A DNA stretch of 64,000 nt from Streptomyces spectabilis (GCF_008704795.1 NZ_CP023690.1:744001-808000); one strand, 5' to 3'. Positions 46,229 to 54,857 are shown, numbered from the stretch's first letter. Notes: generated by a model not told the origin, from the sequence alone. A program made the numbers and translations.

Positions 46229-48010
46229 TTACCGGGGTTCGTAGCGGAAGTTCGAGAACGTGGCGTGGGCGCCTGCGGTCTTCCAGAAGACCGTGAGGCC
46301 GACATGGCTGGTCGTCGAGGCCACGGCCGTGGTGCGTAGTGAGCTGGACTGGCCACCGCTGGCGCGTACGGAGAAGGTGACCGTGTCCGCCGACACGTCG
46401 GCTGTCAGGTTGAAGGGGCCGCCTCCGGGGGGCAAGGGCTTCTCGTCGCGGTCGATCTCGGTGCCGTGGAGGACCTTGATCAGGCTGAATTTTCCGGTGG
46501 TGCCGGAGCCCGAACACACCGCCAATTCTTCGAAGGTCGTTCCTGAGCCGTTGGTGTGGGTGGCGAACCCGGCGCAGGCTCCCTGTGCGGTGGGGTCCGC
46601 TTCGGTCAGCGCGTCGACGTCGACCGAGAGCCGGTAGTGGGACGGGAAGGACCGGTCGCTCACGCGGAACTGGAGCTCCGCGTTGTTCTCGGCGATGAGG
46701 CCGTTCGCGTCTCGGAGTTTGCGCAATGTGGTGCCGTACGAGGAGCAGGTCGAGGTGGTGTCCACCGCCCTCCAGGAGACCGCCGCATCGGTTCTGTCGC
46801 AGCCGGGCCGGTCGGCCGAGTGCGTCTGGGTGCCGGATCGCCAGGGTTGTTCCTTCAGCACGTACAGGACGGAACCGAGTACCAGGAGCAGGGCCGCGCT
46901 CAGTGCGACGGGAAGCAGCCTGGGGTGACTGTGAGCGATCGGCGGGGAGGCCGGTTCGGGGGCCGGAGCAGGCCGTCGTCCGGTCATGGTGCGGCCCCGG
47001 TGGGCATCAGGGGCCGCCGTTCCGGCGGCGGTTGCCGATGGTGCGGCGGCCGAGGCGTTGGCGTCGGGCTGCGTCGCCACGGGCGGGGTGCGGAGCAGGG
47101 CGGGGTTGGTCTGGTCCCGGACGAGGCGGGCGACTTGGGCGGGCATCCAGCCGGGTTCGGCGAGCAGCCGCATGACGGCGGAGGTGTCCCCGCGCGTGCC
47201 GCCCGCGGTGGTCAGCCGGTGGAGCAAGGCGGCCACGGTGGGGCGCTGTTCGGGCGGTTTGGCCAGGCAGGCGGACACGACGGTACGGAGATCGGTTGGC
47301 AGGGAGGCCAGACAGGGCTGTTCATGGACGGCGCGGTAGTGCAGGGCGTGCGGGGCGCCCGTGCCGAACGGTCCGGTGCCCATGGCGGTGTAGGCCAGCA
47401 CCGCGCCGAGGGCGAAGACGTCGCTGGCCGGTCCGACGGGGTGGCCGGTGAGCTGCTCGGGGGACATGAAGCCGGGGGTGCCGAACACCATGCCGGTCTG
47501 GGTCAGCTTGCTGGCCTCGCTCTGGAACGAGATGCCGAAGTCGATCACGCGGGGGCCGTCGGCGGCCAGGAGTATGTTGGAGGGCTTCAGGTCGCGGTGG
47601 ACGATACCGGCGGAGTGGATGGCCTCCAGGGCCTCGGCCAGTCCGGCGCCGAGCGCGAGGACCGGCCGGGCCGGCCAAGGGCCGTGCCGGAGGACCGCCT
47701 CCCCCAGCGCGATTCCGGGTACGTAGACGGTGGCCAGCCACGGCGGGGAGGCGTCGGGGGCGGCGTCGACCACTGCCGCGGTGAAGGCCCCGCTGACCCG
47801 CCGGGCAGCGGCCACTTCACGGGCGAAGCGGCGCCGGAAGTCGCCGCCTTCGGCCAACTCCGGACGCACCACCTTCACCGCGAACAGACGCTCGCCGGGC
47901 GAGCGCGCCAGATACACCCGCCCCATGCCTCCGGCGCCGAGCCGCGCCACGATCCGGTAGCGCCCCACCTGCCGCGGGTCTTCCGGCTCCAGAGTCTCGA
48001 ACGTCGCCAC
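46229..48010 (-). CDS. Receptor-type Ser/Thr protein kinase
   Basis: A 593-residue Hanks-type kinase. The kinase domain (about 17-275) is complete: GAGGMGRVYLA glycine loop, FAVKVV lysine, HRDLKPSN catalytic loop, DFGIS and GTPGFMSPEQ activation segment. A Pro/Ala-rich linker is followed by one membrane segment (LLPVALSAALLLVLGSVLYVL, about 365-386) and an extracellular C-terminal domain of about 200 residues with Cys pairs (PGCDRTD, STCSSYG, GACAGF, LAVCSGSG), beta-rich and perhaps concanavalin-like. GTG start at 48010 with AAGGGGGG upstream. The ligand is unknown. An 18-bp palindrome lies just upstream (48035-48052). Confidence 0.92.
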   Translation of the reverse strand: MATFETLEPEDPRQVGRYRIVARLGAGGMGRVYLARSPGERLFAVKVVRPELAEGGDFRRRFAREVAAARRVSGAFTAAVVDAAPDASPPWLATVYVPGIALGEAVLRHGPWPARPVLALGAGLAEALEAIHSAGIVHRDLKPSNILLAADGPRVIDFGISFQSEASKLTQTGMVFGTPGFMSPEQLTGHPVGPASDVFALGAVLAYTAMGTGPFGTGAPHALHYRAVHEQPCLASLPTDLRTVVSACLAKPPEQRPTVAALLHRLTTAGGTRGDTSAVMRLLAEPGWMPAQVARLVRDQTNPALLRTPPVATQPDANASAAAPSATAAGTAAPDAHRGRTMTGRRPAPAPEPASPPIAHSHPRLLPVALSAALLLVLGSVLYVLKEQPWRSGTQTHSADRPGCDRTDAAVSWRAVDTTSTCSSYGTTLRKLRDANGLIAENNAELQFRVSDRSFPSHYRLSVDVDALTEADPTAQGACAGFATHTNGSGTTFEELAVCSGSGTTGKFSLIKVLHGTEIDRDEKPLPPGGGPFNLTADVSADTVTFSVRASGGQSSSLRTTAVASTTSHVGLTVFWKTAGAHATFSNFRYEPR

Positions 48011-48034
48011 CCCGCGCCCCCCTTACCGTGCTGT

Positions 48035-48052
48035 GCGGCCCTGAAGGGCCGC
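48035..48052. promoter_or_regulatory. 18-bp perfect palindrome in the kinase leader
   Basis: GCGGCCCT-GA-AGGGCCGC is a perfect inverted repeat 25 bp upstream of the kinase start codon. It could be an operator or a short leader hairpin. In the rest of the 400-bp stretch 48011-48410 no gene is visible; a possible -35 TTGTCA at 48304-48309 lies about 100 bp before the protease start. Confidence 0.4.
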
Positions 48053-48410
48053 TGCCGCACATGCCGCGGCCCCGTGCCCCTCCGGCGGGTCGTCAAGGAT
48101 CCATGGTTCCGTGTCACCACACCGCGCGGGGGCTGTTTCACGAGCTCACGCACCTCAGCGATCGCGTCCCGAACCAAGATGCCCATGACGCGGACGCTCC
48201 CTGGACAAAGGGCGCATGACCGACACACCGCGCTCCCTACCTCGGCCCCGAAGCGGGGCAGGGAGGGAAGGAACGACCTGGCTGCGACCGGGGGAACCGG
48301 AACTTGTCATACTGCCGTCCTGATGTCGTAGGGCTCAGCCGGAACGCTTTTGCTCAGCGGGGTCTCTCACTACCTGTACGGCTGTACCCCCTCAAGAGGA
48401 GTTGTTCTGC

Positions 48411-49145
48411 ATGGCGCGTCGCGTTCGTGTACTGCTGCTGACCGCCCTGGCGCTGGTCGCGGGCTCAGTGGTGTCGTCCACCCCTGCCTCCGCCGTCATC
48501 GGCGGGTCGAAGAGCACCTACGGCCCCTGGGCCGTGCGCATGCTCGTCGACGGCAAACCGGCGTGCACCGGCACAGCGGTCTCCCGCCAGTGGATCCTCA
48601 CCGCCTCGCACTGCTTCTACGAGCAGGCGCTGCCGGTCGCCGACAAGCGGATCTCCTTCCGCGTCGGCCATCTCGACATGCGCAAGGGCACCACGGTCCG
48701 CCCCCTGCGCGGCAAGCGCGTCGGCAGCGCGCACGCCGACATGATGCTCATCAAGGTCGCGCCGATGAACGTCCCCACCGCGCGCCTGGCCACCGTCGGC
48801 GTCAAGCGCGGCCAGCTCGTGCGGCAGTACGGGTGGGGCGCCACCTGCACCACCGACGAGAGCTCCTGCCAGTCCCCCGTCCTCAAGCAGTCGAAGCTGA
48901 AGGTCGTCCGGGCCAACGACCCCCTGTGCGCGGGCCACACCGCACCGGGCGGCCCCGACTTCTGCATGAAGAAGGTGTCCGGGATTCCCGCCGGGGGTGA
49001 CTCCGGAGGCCCGGTGATGACCATCGGCCCGCGCGGCACCGAAACCCTCATCGGCGTCTTCAACGGCTCCGACCGGGAGAAGAGCGCCCAGGCCGGAGAG
49101 GTCTCCCAGCAGCTCTCCTGGATCCGGTCGGTCATCCGGCGATAA
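48411..49145 (+). CDS. Secreted trypsin-like serine protease
   Basis: A 244-residue S1-family protease. A signal peptide (MARRVRVLLLTALALVAGSVVSSTPASA, about 28 residues) is followed directly by VIGGSKSTYGPWAV, the start of the mature chain; there is almost no propeptide. Catalytic triad: His in LTASHC, Asp in HADMMLIKV and Ser in GGDSGGPV. Cys pairs typical of chymotrypsin folds are present (ACTG...SHC, CTTDESSC, LCAG...FC). The primary-specificity pocket cannot be assigned with confidence. AAGAGGAG precedes the ATG at 48411. A strong terminator follows its stop. Confidence 0.92.
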   Translation: MARRVRVLLLTALALVAGSVVSSTPASAVIGGSKSTYGPWAVRMLVDGKPACTGTAVSRQWILTASHCFYEQALPVADKRISFRVGHLDMRKGTTVRPLRGKRVGSAHADMMLIKVAPMNVPTARLATVGVKRGQLVRQYGWGATCTTDESSCQSPVLKQSKLKVVRANDPLCAGHTAPGGPDFCMKKVSGIPAGGDSGGPVMTIGPRGTETLIGVFNGSDREKSAQAGEVSQQLSWIRSVIRR

Positions 49146-49161
49146 CCCCGACGCGGCACGC

Positions 49162-49194
49162 GGGCACGGCGTCGGCTCGGCCGACGCCGTGCCC
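49162..49194. terminator. Bidirectional terminator hairpin
   Basis: A perfect 15-bp stem, GGGCACGGCGTCGGC (49162-49176) with GCCGACGCCGTGCCC (49180-49194), and a 3-nt loop, between the converging protease and secreted-protein genes. It can end transcription from either side. Confidence 0.8.
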
Positions 49195-49229
49195 CGCCGC
49201 GAACGAGTGGCCAGGCCCTGCGCAGCAGG

Positions 49230-49760
49230 TCAGTACTGCCCGTCGACCGGAATCCAGCCGGACCATGACTCCGGCTGGTAGAACTTGCCGTTGTCGCCGT
49301 TGTAGCGCAGGATCCGCAGGCGCACCTTCCCGCTTTCGCGGTAGTCCTTGTTGCAAGTCGCCCACGTGTCCGCGCCGAGCGTGTTGATGCACACGGCGGC
49401 GGGCCGACCGTAGTCGGTGTAGATCCCGACGGCTGCGGACATGCCGTCCTTTTCCGTGTCGCGGGACCAGACGACGTCGCCACGGGGCTGGTAACAGCCC
49501 TTGGCACCGTAAATGGAAGTCGCTCCGAGGCACGCGCCGGAAACCACGGCGGCGGCCTTGTACGTTCCTCCCAGGAGCGGATCCACGGTGCCGGGCGCAG
49601 GGGCGACGCCCTCGATAATCTCCACATCTCCCGGCATCTGGACTTCCTCAAATCCCCCTGAGGATTCGTCAGCCCATGCCGGCGTCGAAACGACGACCGA
49701 GAGCGCAAGTGCTGACGCACCAGCGAGAACGCTCACCTTCACATGCCAGTTCTCGCGCAC
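49230..49760 (-). CDS. Secreted protein, function unknown
   Basis: A 176-residue exported protein. The signal peptide is VKVSVLAGASALALSVVVSTPAWA, ending at about residue 30. The mature part begins with an acidic segment (DESSGGFEEVQMPGDVEIIEG) and has four Cys in a compact beta-rich domain (SGACLGATSIYG, KGCYQPRGD, AAVCINTLG and TWATCNKDY). I do not recognise the family. The track start is GTG at 49760; a GTG at 49742 would start the signal peptide more directly. Confidence 0.72.
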   Translation of the reverse strand: MRENWHVKVSVLAGASALALSVVVSTPAWADESSGGFEEVQMPGDVEIIEGVAPAPGTVDPLLGGTYKAAAVVSGACLGATSIYGAKGCYQPRGDVVWSRDTEKDGMSAAVGIYTDYGRPAAVCINTLGADTWATCNKDYRESGKVRLRILRYNGDNGKFYQPESWSGWIPVDGQY

Positions 49761-49958
49761 GATCCACTACCCCCGCCCCCTGGCCCCGGATTCGAGGCCA
49801 CTGATTCACATGTGAACAGGGTGTGAGGTTAATGGATCTGCATACTCGGTGGAAGGGGATTCTGTCGGCGCGCGGTTCTGTCGGCGCGCGGTTCATGGTG
49901 CTGCGGTGGGCGCCCGATGCATACAGCCCGCCTTTCATTTCAGGCGGCCCGGCCGAAC

Positions 49959-50291
49959 CTACTGCTCGTCAGGTGACCCAGCACCCGGCTCACCATCGCT
50001 GCTCTGCGCGAATGACAGATCGAGAGCACACTTCTCCGGAATCTCGGCGGCGGAGGTCGCGCACTCCGTGATGTCCGACGCGTCCTGTCCACCGATCCTC
50101 GGTTCGCCCGTCTGGCGTTCGCCTGTCTCGATGTGACGCTTGAGGTCTTCGGCAGAGGCGGACTTCGTGGGGACGGCAGGGCCCGCGGGCCGGGTGGTGT
50201 CCGTGGCATCCGACGAAGACGAGCAGGCAGTTCCGGCCGTCGTGGCGCACAGGACGAGTGCGGCAGAAGCCGCGACGGTACGAAGGCGCAT
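49959..50291 (-). CDS. Small lipoprotein, function unknown
   Basis: A 110-residue protein with a signal sequence RLRTVAASAALVLCATTAGTAC; Cys23 follows a short hydrophobic stretch and is probably lipidated, though the lipobox (GTAC) is imperfect. The mature part is Ser/Thr-rich then hydrophilic with two Cys (ITECATS and PEKCALDLS) that could form a disulfide. The ATG at 50291 is chosen because a signal sequence follows; a G-run lies upstream. Function unknown. Confidence 0.65.
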   Translation of the reverse strand: MRLRTVAASAALVLCATTAGTACSSSSDATDTTRPAGPAVPTKSASAEDLKRHIETGERQTGEPRIGGQDASDITECATSAAEIPEKCALDLSFAQSSDGEPGAGSPDEQ

Positions 50292-50584
50292 GAAGGTCCC
50301 CCCACGCAGACGCTCGGACATTCGCATCACAAGTCGATCTACCATGCCACATCGCGCGGCACGGAAGGTCCGGAGAGCGCGAAGAGGTCGTGCTGGAGCC
50401 GGTGCGTCCAAGGCGCACCGCCCGCGCCGCGGCCGCGGCAGGCCCAGGGCGTGGTGCCGTGACACCAGGGAGGTAGCGTGACCGGTGGTGCTGCCGTGGC
50501 CTCGAAAAGGGCGTTCCCGCTGGTGGCAGCACATAGCAAGGAGATGCGACGGCGCGACGAGCGCCGTCATGGAGGGGGAAGACG

Positions 50585-51022
50585 ATGCGTAGGGCCATGA
50601 CCGTGATGGCGCTGGGTCTGTCCGCGGTTCTGCTGACCGGCTGCGGTGGAGGCGACTCCAAGAAGGCCGACGACACCGAACGCCCGGCCGCGCAGTCCAG
50701 CACGAAGCCGCAGCAGGACAAGAAGGCCAAGAACGACGGTGGCGCCACCCGGGACGGCTTCGACGGGACATGGAAGCCGATCAACAAGAGCCCGATCGCG
50801 ACGATGACCATCGCCGGGACCAAGGTCACCACCACCGGCGAACTCGCCTGCCCGGGCACGCTCGAACCGGGCAAGAAGGAGTCGATCCTCACGCTGAACT
50901 GCAAGACGAAGGACTCGGGTCGCGCCCGCGGCACCGTGGAGCTCAAGGACGGCACCCACCTCATCGTCTCCTGGGACGGCGCCGCCTGGGGCGGCTACAT
51001 CGACTCCATGCGCCCGGCCTGA
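50585..51022 (+). CDS. Lipoprotein, function unknown
   Basis: A 145-residue lipoprotein with signal sequence TVMALGLSAVLL and a canonical lipobox LLTGC (Cys20), followed by a polar Lys-rich linker and a small beta-rich domain (FDGTWKPINKSPIATMTIAGTKVTTTG ... GTVELKDGTHLIVSWDG). The domain has a Cys pair (LACPGT and LNCKTK). GGAGGGGGAAG precedes the start. It is divergent from the other lipoprotein at 49959 across 293 bp. Function unknown. Confidence 0.78.
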   Translation: MRRAMTVMALGLSAVLLTGCGGGDSKKADDTERPAAQSSTKPQQDKKAKNDGGATRDGFDGTWKPINKSPIATMTIAGTKVTTTGELACPGTLEPGKKESILTLNCKTKDSGRARGTVELKDGTHLIVSWDGAAWGGYIDSMRPA

Positions 51023-51109
51023 GCAGCCCGCGCCTCAACGGCTACGGGGCACCCGGCCGATCCCGCCCGGTGCCCCCCTACGGCGCCGCCGAGCGTGACG
51101 CAGAGACCA

Positions 51110-51481
51110 CTACCTCGGGTCCCGCGACGGCAGCCGCTGTGTGATCCGGTCGAACAGGTCCGTCAGCGGCTCGCCCACGTCCTGGCCGAACTCGGTCAGT
51201 CCATAGGTGACTTGAGGGGGCGTCGTGGGCTCGACCTCGCGCCGGACCAGGCCGTCCTTGACCAGCGCACGCAGGGTCTGGGCGAGCATCTTCTCGCTGA
51301 CGCCCTGGATGCTGTCGCGCAGCTCGTAGAAGCGAAGGTCGCTGTTCCGCAAGGAGATCAGCACCCAGACACCCCACCTGCTGGTCACGTGGTCGACCAC
51401 GTCCCGCGCGGGGCAGTCGGTGTGAAACACCTCATACCGATGGTCCGCCGCGTCCTGTGTCACCTGCGCGCCTTCCCTCAT
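51110..51481 (-). CDS. HxlR-type transcriptional regulator
   Basis: A 123-residue winged-helix regulator of the HxlR family. The N-terminal CPARDVVDHVTSRWGVWVLISLRNSDLRFYELRDSIQGVSEKMLAQTLRALVKDGLVRREVEP matches the family well; the Cys near residue 23 is typical and may be redox-active. It is divergent from the NmrA-type reductase at 51574, and an inverted repeat in the 92-bp gap (51508-51522) is a likely operator. Family members often sense quinones or reactive aldehydes; the effector here is unknown. Confidence 0.92.
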   Translation of the reverse strand: MREGAQVTQDAADHRYEVFHTDCPARDVVDHVTSRWGVWVLISLRNSDLRFYELRDSIQGVSEKMLAQTLRALVKDGLVRREVEPTTPPQVTYGLTEFGQDVGEPLTDLFDRITQRLPSRDPR

Positions 51482-51507
51482 GTCGGGAGCTTACCTCTGG
51501 GTACGTC

Positions 51508-51522
51508 CTTACGGAGAGTAAG
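51508..51522. promoter_or_regulatory. Inverted repeat, probable HxlR operator
   Basis: CTTAC (51508-51512) and GTAAG (51518-51522) with a GGAGA spacer lie in the divergent gap between the HxlR regulator and the NmrA-type reductase. The position and spacing fit a repressor site controlling both genes. Confidence 0.55.
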
Positions 51523-51573
51523 TCCGGCTCCTAGCGTCAACTGCCGAAGCGCACAACGGACTAGGAGCTGAAC

Positions 51574-52413
51574 ATGATCGTGGTGACCGGGGCTACCGGG
51601 AATGTGGGCCGGCCCTTGACGCAGGCCCTGGCCGAGGCGGGCCAGCAGGTGACGGCGGTGTCGCGGCACGCGGCGGCGGTGCCGGGCGGGGTCCGGCACG
51701 TGGTGGCCGACCTGGCCGGGCCGACGAGCCTCACACCCGCCCTCGACGGGGCGAAGGCCCTATTCCTCCTGCTGTCCGGCGATCTGCACGCCCCCGAGGC
51801 CAGGCCCGCCGACATCGTCGCGCTGGCCGCGGCCAGTGGGGTACGCCGGGTCGTCCTGCTGTCGTCGCAGGGCGTGGCGACCAGGCCGCTCGGCCCGACG
51901 CGGATCGCGATGCGCGCGCTGGAGGACGCACTGCGGGAGTCCGGCCTGGACTGGGCGGTCCTGCGCCCGGGAGGCTTCGCCTCCAACGCCTTCGCCTGGG
52001 CGGAATCCGTCCGTACGGAAGGGGTGGTCGCGGCACCCTTCGGCGATGTCGGGGTGCCGGTCATCGACCCGGCGGACATCGCCGAGGTCGCGGCGGCCTG
52101 CCTCCTCGACGGCCGGCACACCGGTGGGGTGTACGAGCTGACCGGGCCGGAGGTGATCACGCCGCGACAGCAAGCGGAGGCCGTCGCCGCCGCGCTCGGC
52201 TCGCCCGTACGGTTCCACGAACTCACCCGCGACGAGGCCAAGTCCATGATGACCCGCTTCGTTCCGGCGGAACTCGCCGACGACACCCTGGACATCATCT
52301 CCGCCCCCAACCCCGCCGAACTGCGGATCAGTCCGGACGTGGAACGAGTCATCGGCCGTGCGCCACGCCCCTTCAGCGACTGGGTCGCCCGCAACATCGC
52401 CGTCTTCCGCTGA
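51574..52413 (+). CDS. NmrA-type NAD(P)-binding reductase
   Basis: A 279-residue atypical SDR. The N-terminal VTGATGNVGRPLTQAL is the dinucleotide motif, DLAGPTSLTPAL and LFLLLSG follow, and RPGGFASN plus DPADIAEVAAACLL are typical of the NmrA/QOR2-like subgroup. The canonical SDR Tyr-Lys catalytic pair is absent, so it may be a redox sensor or a quinone reductase of the QOR2 type. AGGAG lies just before the ATG. It is divergent from the HxlR regulator and presumably its target. Confidence 0.88.
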   Translation: MIVVTGATGNVGRPLTQALAEAGQQVTAVSRHAAAVPGGVRHVVADLAGPTSLTPALDGAKALFLLLSGDLHAPEARPADIVALAAASGVRRVVLLSSQGVATRPLGPTRIAMRALEDALRESGLDWAVLRPGGFASNAFAWAESVRTEGVVAAPFGDVGVPVIDPADIAEVAAACLLDGRHTGGVYELTGPEVITPRQQAEAVAAALGSPVRFHELTRDEAKSMMTRFVPAELADDTLDIISAPNPAELRISPDVERVIGRAPRPFSDWVARNIAVFR

Positions 52414-52604
52414 GGCACGACTCAGCCGGGGCGCGACTCAACCGAAGCGTCCGGGCGGCCTCGTGCGACCACAGCCGCGCGGGGCTGCCCACCGCCGCTG
52501 CACCGCACCCCACTGACCGAGTCTGACCTGGTGGAACCTTCTTCACCAGGCCCACGTCTTCCCGTGCGACCGCCATCAGACGCATATGCCCAGGAGAACA
52601 GACC

Positions 52605-52874
52605 GTGGCCGACAAGGACGTTGAGCAGACCGGTGAGCAGGGCTACGGTCCGGAGCCCTGGTGGGCGGACCTCGGGACGTGGGGGTCCATCGCGCTGATC
52701 GTCTTCGGGGGTCTCGCGGCACTCATCCTCTTCCGACTGCCCGGCACCCCGCAGGAACTGGCGGCCGGTTACCACGGAGCCGCCAAGGTCATCGCCATCG
52801 GCTTGGTGATGGTGGGGTGCACCTTGCTGAACGGCCGCGGCAACCGGGCCGCAGCCACCGAGGACACCCGCTGA
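52605..52874 (+). CDS. Small two-helix membrane protein, function unknown
   Basis: An 89-residue protein with two hydrophobic helices (GSIALIVFGGLAALILF, about 27-43, and VIAIGLVMVGCTLL, about 61-75), a polar N-terminus and C-terminus. I do not recognise it. The GTG at 52605 has AGGAGA 8 bp upstream. It converges with the XRE-cupin regulator across a hairpin. Confidence 0.7.
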   Translation: MADKDVEQTGEQGYGPEPWWADLGTWGSIALIVFGGLAALILFRLPGTPQELAAGYHGAAKVIAIGLVMVGCTLLNGRGNRAAATEDTR

Positions 52875-52887
52875 CCGGAACGTACCT

Positions 52888-52919
52888 CTCGGCCCCGGGT
52901 GGCAGTGCTCGGGGCCGAG
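52888..52919. terminator. Terminator hairpin between convergent genes
   Basis: CTCGGCCCCG (52888-52897) and CGGGGCCGAG (52910-52919) form a perfect 10-bp stem with a 12-nt loop between the small membrane protein gene and the converging XRE-cupin gene. Confidence 0.7.
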
Positions 52920-52972
52920 GTGCGTACGCGCCGCTTCCATCGACATCGCGGCCCGGGCGTCAGCACAACTCC

Positions 52973-53551
52973 TCAGCGCCCGGCCGGTGTCACATGCGGG
53001 TGCTCGCCCTGCGGGCCGACTAGGACGAGCGCTTCCGCGGGCCGGGCGTCCGCGCTGCCGATCCAGTGCGGCACGCGCGCGTCGAACTCCACCGCCTCGC
53101 CGGCGCCGAGCAGATACTCCTCCTCGCCAAGCACGAACCTGAGGTGCCCGTCGAGGACGTAGAACCACCCGTAGCCCTCATGGGTCCGCCTCCGCGTGGT
53201 GGGGGTTTGGCCCGCGGGCGGATAGATCACCTTGTAGGCCTGAATGCCGCCCGGCCGCCTGGTCAGGGGCACGAACACGAGCCCGGAGCGCCGTACCGGC
53301 CGTAGGTGCACGCGCGGGTCGCCGGTCGGTGGCGCCGCGACGAGGTCGTCCAGCGGGACGCCGTGCGCACGGGCCAGGGGCAGCAGCTGTTCCAGGGTGG
53401 GGCGGAGCTTGCCGTTCTCCAGGCGGGAGAGGGTGCTCGCGGTGAGGCCGGTCTCCGTCGCCAGTGCGGCGAGCGTGGCGTTGCGCGCCCGGCGCAGCGC
53501 GCGCAGCCGCGGCCCGACTCCGGCCAGAACGTCGTCAGCGGGGGTGTCCAT
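52973..53551 (-). CDS. XRE-type regulator with cupin sensor domain
   Basis: A 192-residue regulator: an N-terminal XRE helix-turn-helix (LRALRRARNATLAALATETGLTASTLSRLENGKLRPTLEQLL) followed by a cupin barrel (THEGYGWFYVLDGHLRFVLGEEEYLLGAGEAVEFDARVPHWIGS). The start MDTPADD at 53551 is preferred; the longer frame extends into the gap. It is divergent from a SAM methyltransferase, with an inverted repeat (53563-53576) between them. The effector is unknown. Confidence 0.9.
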   Translation of the reverse strand: MDTPADDVLAGVGPRLRALRRARNATLAALATETGLTASTLSRLENGKLRPTLEQLLPLARAHGVPLDDLVAAPPTGDPRVHLRPVRRSGLVFVPLTRRPGGIQAYKVIYPPAGQTPTTRRRTHEGYGWFYVLDGHLRFVLGEEEYLLGAGEAVEFDARVPHWIGSADARPAEALVLVGPQGEHPHVTPAGR

Positions 53552-53562
53552 GCCGCCCGATT

Positions 53563-53576
53563 TTGCGCATCCGCAA
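53563..53576. promoter_or_regulatory. Inverted repeat, probable operator of the XRE-cupin regulator
   Basis: TTGCG (53563-53567) and CGCAA (53572-53576) with a CATC spacer lie 12 bp upstream of the regulator start, in the divergent gap. Autorepression, and control of the methyltransferase, is inferred from the position. Confidence 0.5.
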
Positions 53577-53696
53577 CTTTCCTTGCAACCGCGGAACAGC
53601 CGTGGCGATGCTGTCGGCACGTCACCAGAGCCGATCCGAGCCGACCTGAGCCGATCCGCTCCCCGCAGACCAAGGCGTACACGAAGGGCACCTCAC

Positions 53697-54374
53697 ATGG
53701 ATTCCACCGATCAGACGGGTTCCACCGACACCGAGACCGAGCACGGCGCGGCGGAAGAGGACGCCGCCCGGTTCTGGGAGCGGATCCACCGCGCCCGGAG
53801 CGGCTGGGGCACGCGCGTCAACCCGCTGCTCGCCGAGGTCGCCGCGCCGCTGCGCCCCGGCGCCGCACTGGACCTGGGCTGCGGCCCCGGCGGCGACTCC
53901 CTCTGGATGGCGCAGCGGGGCTGGCACGTGACCGCCGTGGACATCTCCGCCACCGCCGTCCAACGGGTACGGGCGCGCGCCCGCGAGCTCGGCGTCGGGG
54001 AGCGGGTCGACGCCGAACGGCACGACCTGGCCGACAGCTTCCCGGACGGTCGGTTCGACCTCGTCTCCGCCCAGTACTTCCAGACCCCGTTCGCCCTCCC
54101 CCGCGGTGACATCCTGCGCACCGCGGCACGGGCCCTGCGGCCCGGCGGTCTGCTGCTGGTCGTCGACCACGGCTCCACCGCGCCCTGGTCGTGGAACCAG
54201 GACCCCGACCTCCACTACCCCACGCCCGAGGAGACCGCCGCCGAACTCGCCCTCGATCCGGCGCACTGGTCCGTCCTGCGCGCCGACATGCCCCGGCGCC
54301 GGGCCACCGGACCCGCCGGTGAGACCGCCACCGTCGTCGACAACGTCCTGCTCGTCCAGCGGAGCTCCGCATGA
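53697..54374 (+). CDS. Class I SAM-dependent methyltransferase
   Basis: A 225-residue methyltransferase. Motif I is LDLGCGPGGDSLWMAQRG (about 58-75), followed by VTAVDISATAVQRVR (post I), DLADSFPDGRFDLVSAQYF (motif II) and ALRPGGLLLVVDHG (motif III). Short methyltransferases of this type detoxify small molecules such as tellurite or thiols (TehB-like), but no substrate can be assigned. The stop overlaps the next start by four bases (ATGA). AAGGG precedes the ATG at 53697. Confidence 0.9.
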   Translation: MDSTDQTGSTDTETEHGAAEEDAARFWERIHRARSGWGTRVNPLLAEVAAPLRPGAALDLGCGPGGDSLWMAQRGWHVTAVDISATAVQRVRARARELGVGERVDAERHDLADSFPDGRFDLVSAQYFQTPFALPRGDILRTAARALRPGGLLLVVDHGSTAPWSWNQDPDLHYPTPEETAAELALDPAHWSVLRADMPRRRATGPAGETATVVDNVLLVQRSSA

Positions 54375-54832
54375 CCGCGAGCACCGGGAACGACGAGAAG
54401 GCGACCCTCCTCGGCATACTCGACCAGCTACGGGAGTCGGTCGCGGGCAAGTTGACCGGTGTGCCGGAGCCGCACGTCCGGACGGCCGGAGTGGCCTCGG
54501 GCACCAACCTCCTCGGGCTCGTCAGGCATCTGGCGATCGTCGAGCGGTTCTACTTCCTCGGTGAGGAGGTCGGCCCCTGGCACGCGACCATGCGGCCGTC
54601 CGCCGAGGACACCGTCGACAGCGTTCTCGCCGACTACCGCAGGACCGTCGAGCGGGCGAACCACGTCATCGACGCCTGCCCCGATCTGGCGCTTCCCGCG
54701 CCGCGGCCCCCGCGCCGGGGAGCCGGACCGTCGATGCGCTGGGTCCTGGCGCACATGATCGAGGAGACCGGTCGGCACGCGGGCCACGCCGACATCCTCC
54801 GCGAGCAGATCGACGGGTCCACCGGCCGCTGA
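54371..54832 (+). CDS. DinB-family protein
   Basis: A 153-residue four-helix protein of the DinB/DUF664 type. It shows LLGLVRHLAIVERFYFLGEE and RWVLAHMIEETGRHAGHADILREQ, which carry the three His (in VRHL, AHMIEE and GRHAGH) expected to bind a divalent metal. Members include mycothiol- and bacillithiol-dependent transferases, so a thiol-transferase role is plausible. It is coupled to the upstream methyltransferase by an ATGA overlap. Confidence 0.88.
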   Translation: MTASTGNDEKATLLGILDQLRESVAGKLTGVPEPHVRTAGVASGTNLLGLVRHLAIVERFYFLGEEVGPWHATMRPSAEDTVDSVLADYRRTVERANHVIDACPDLALPAPRPPRRGAGPSMRWVLAHMIEETGRHAGHADILREQIDGSTGR

Positions 54833-54857
54833 CGACACTGCCGACCTGTACGGGACT

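Noticed and set aside
47875..48228. A small minus-strand gene in the kinase leader (starting MGILVRDAIAEVRELV)
   Set aside because: It overlaps the kinase start in another frame, turns into Arg-rich low-complexity sequence and has no ribosome binding site.
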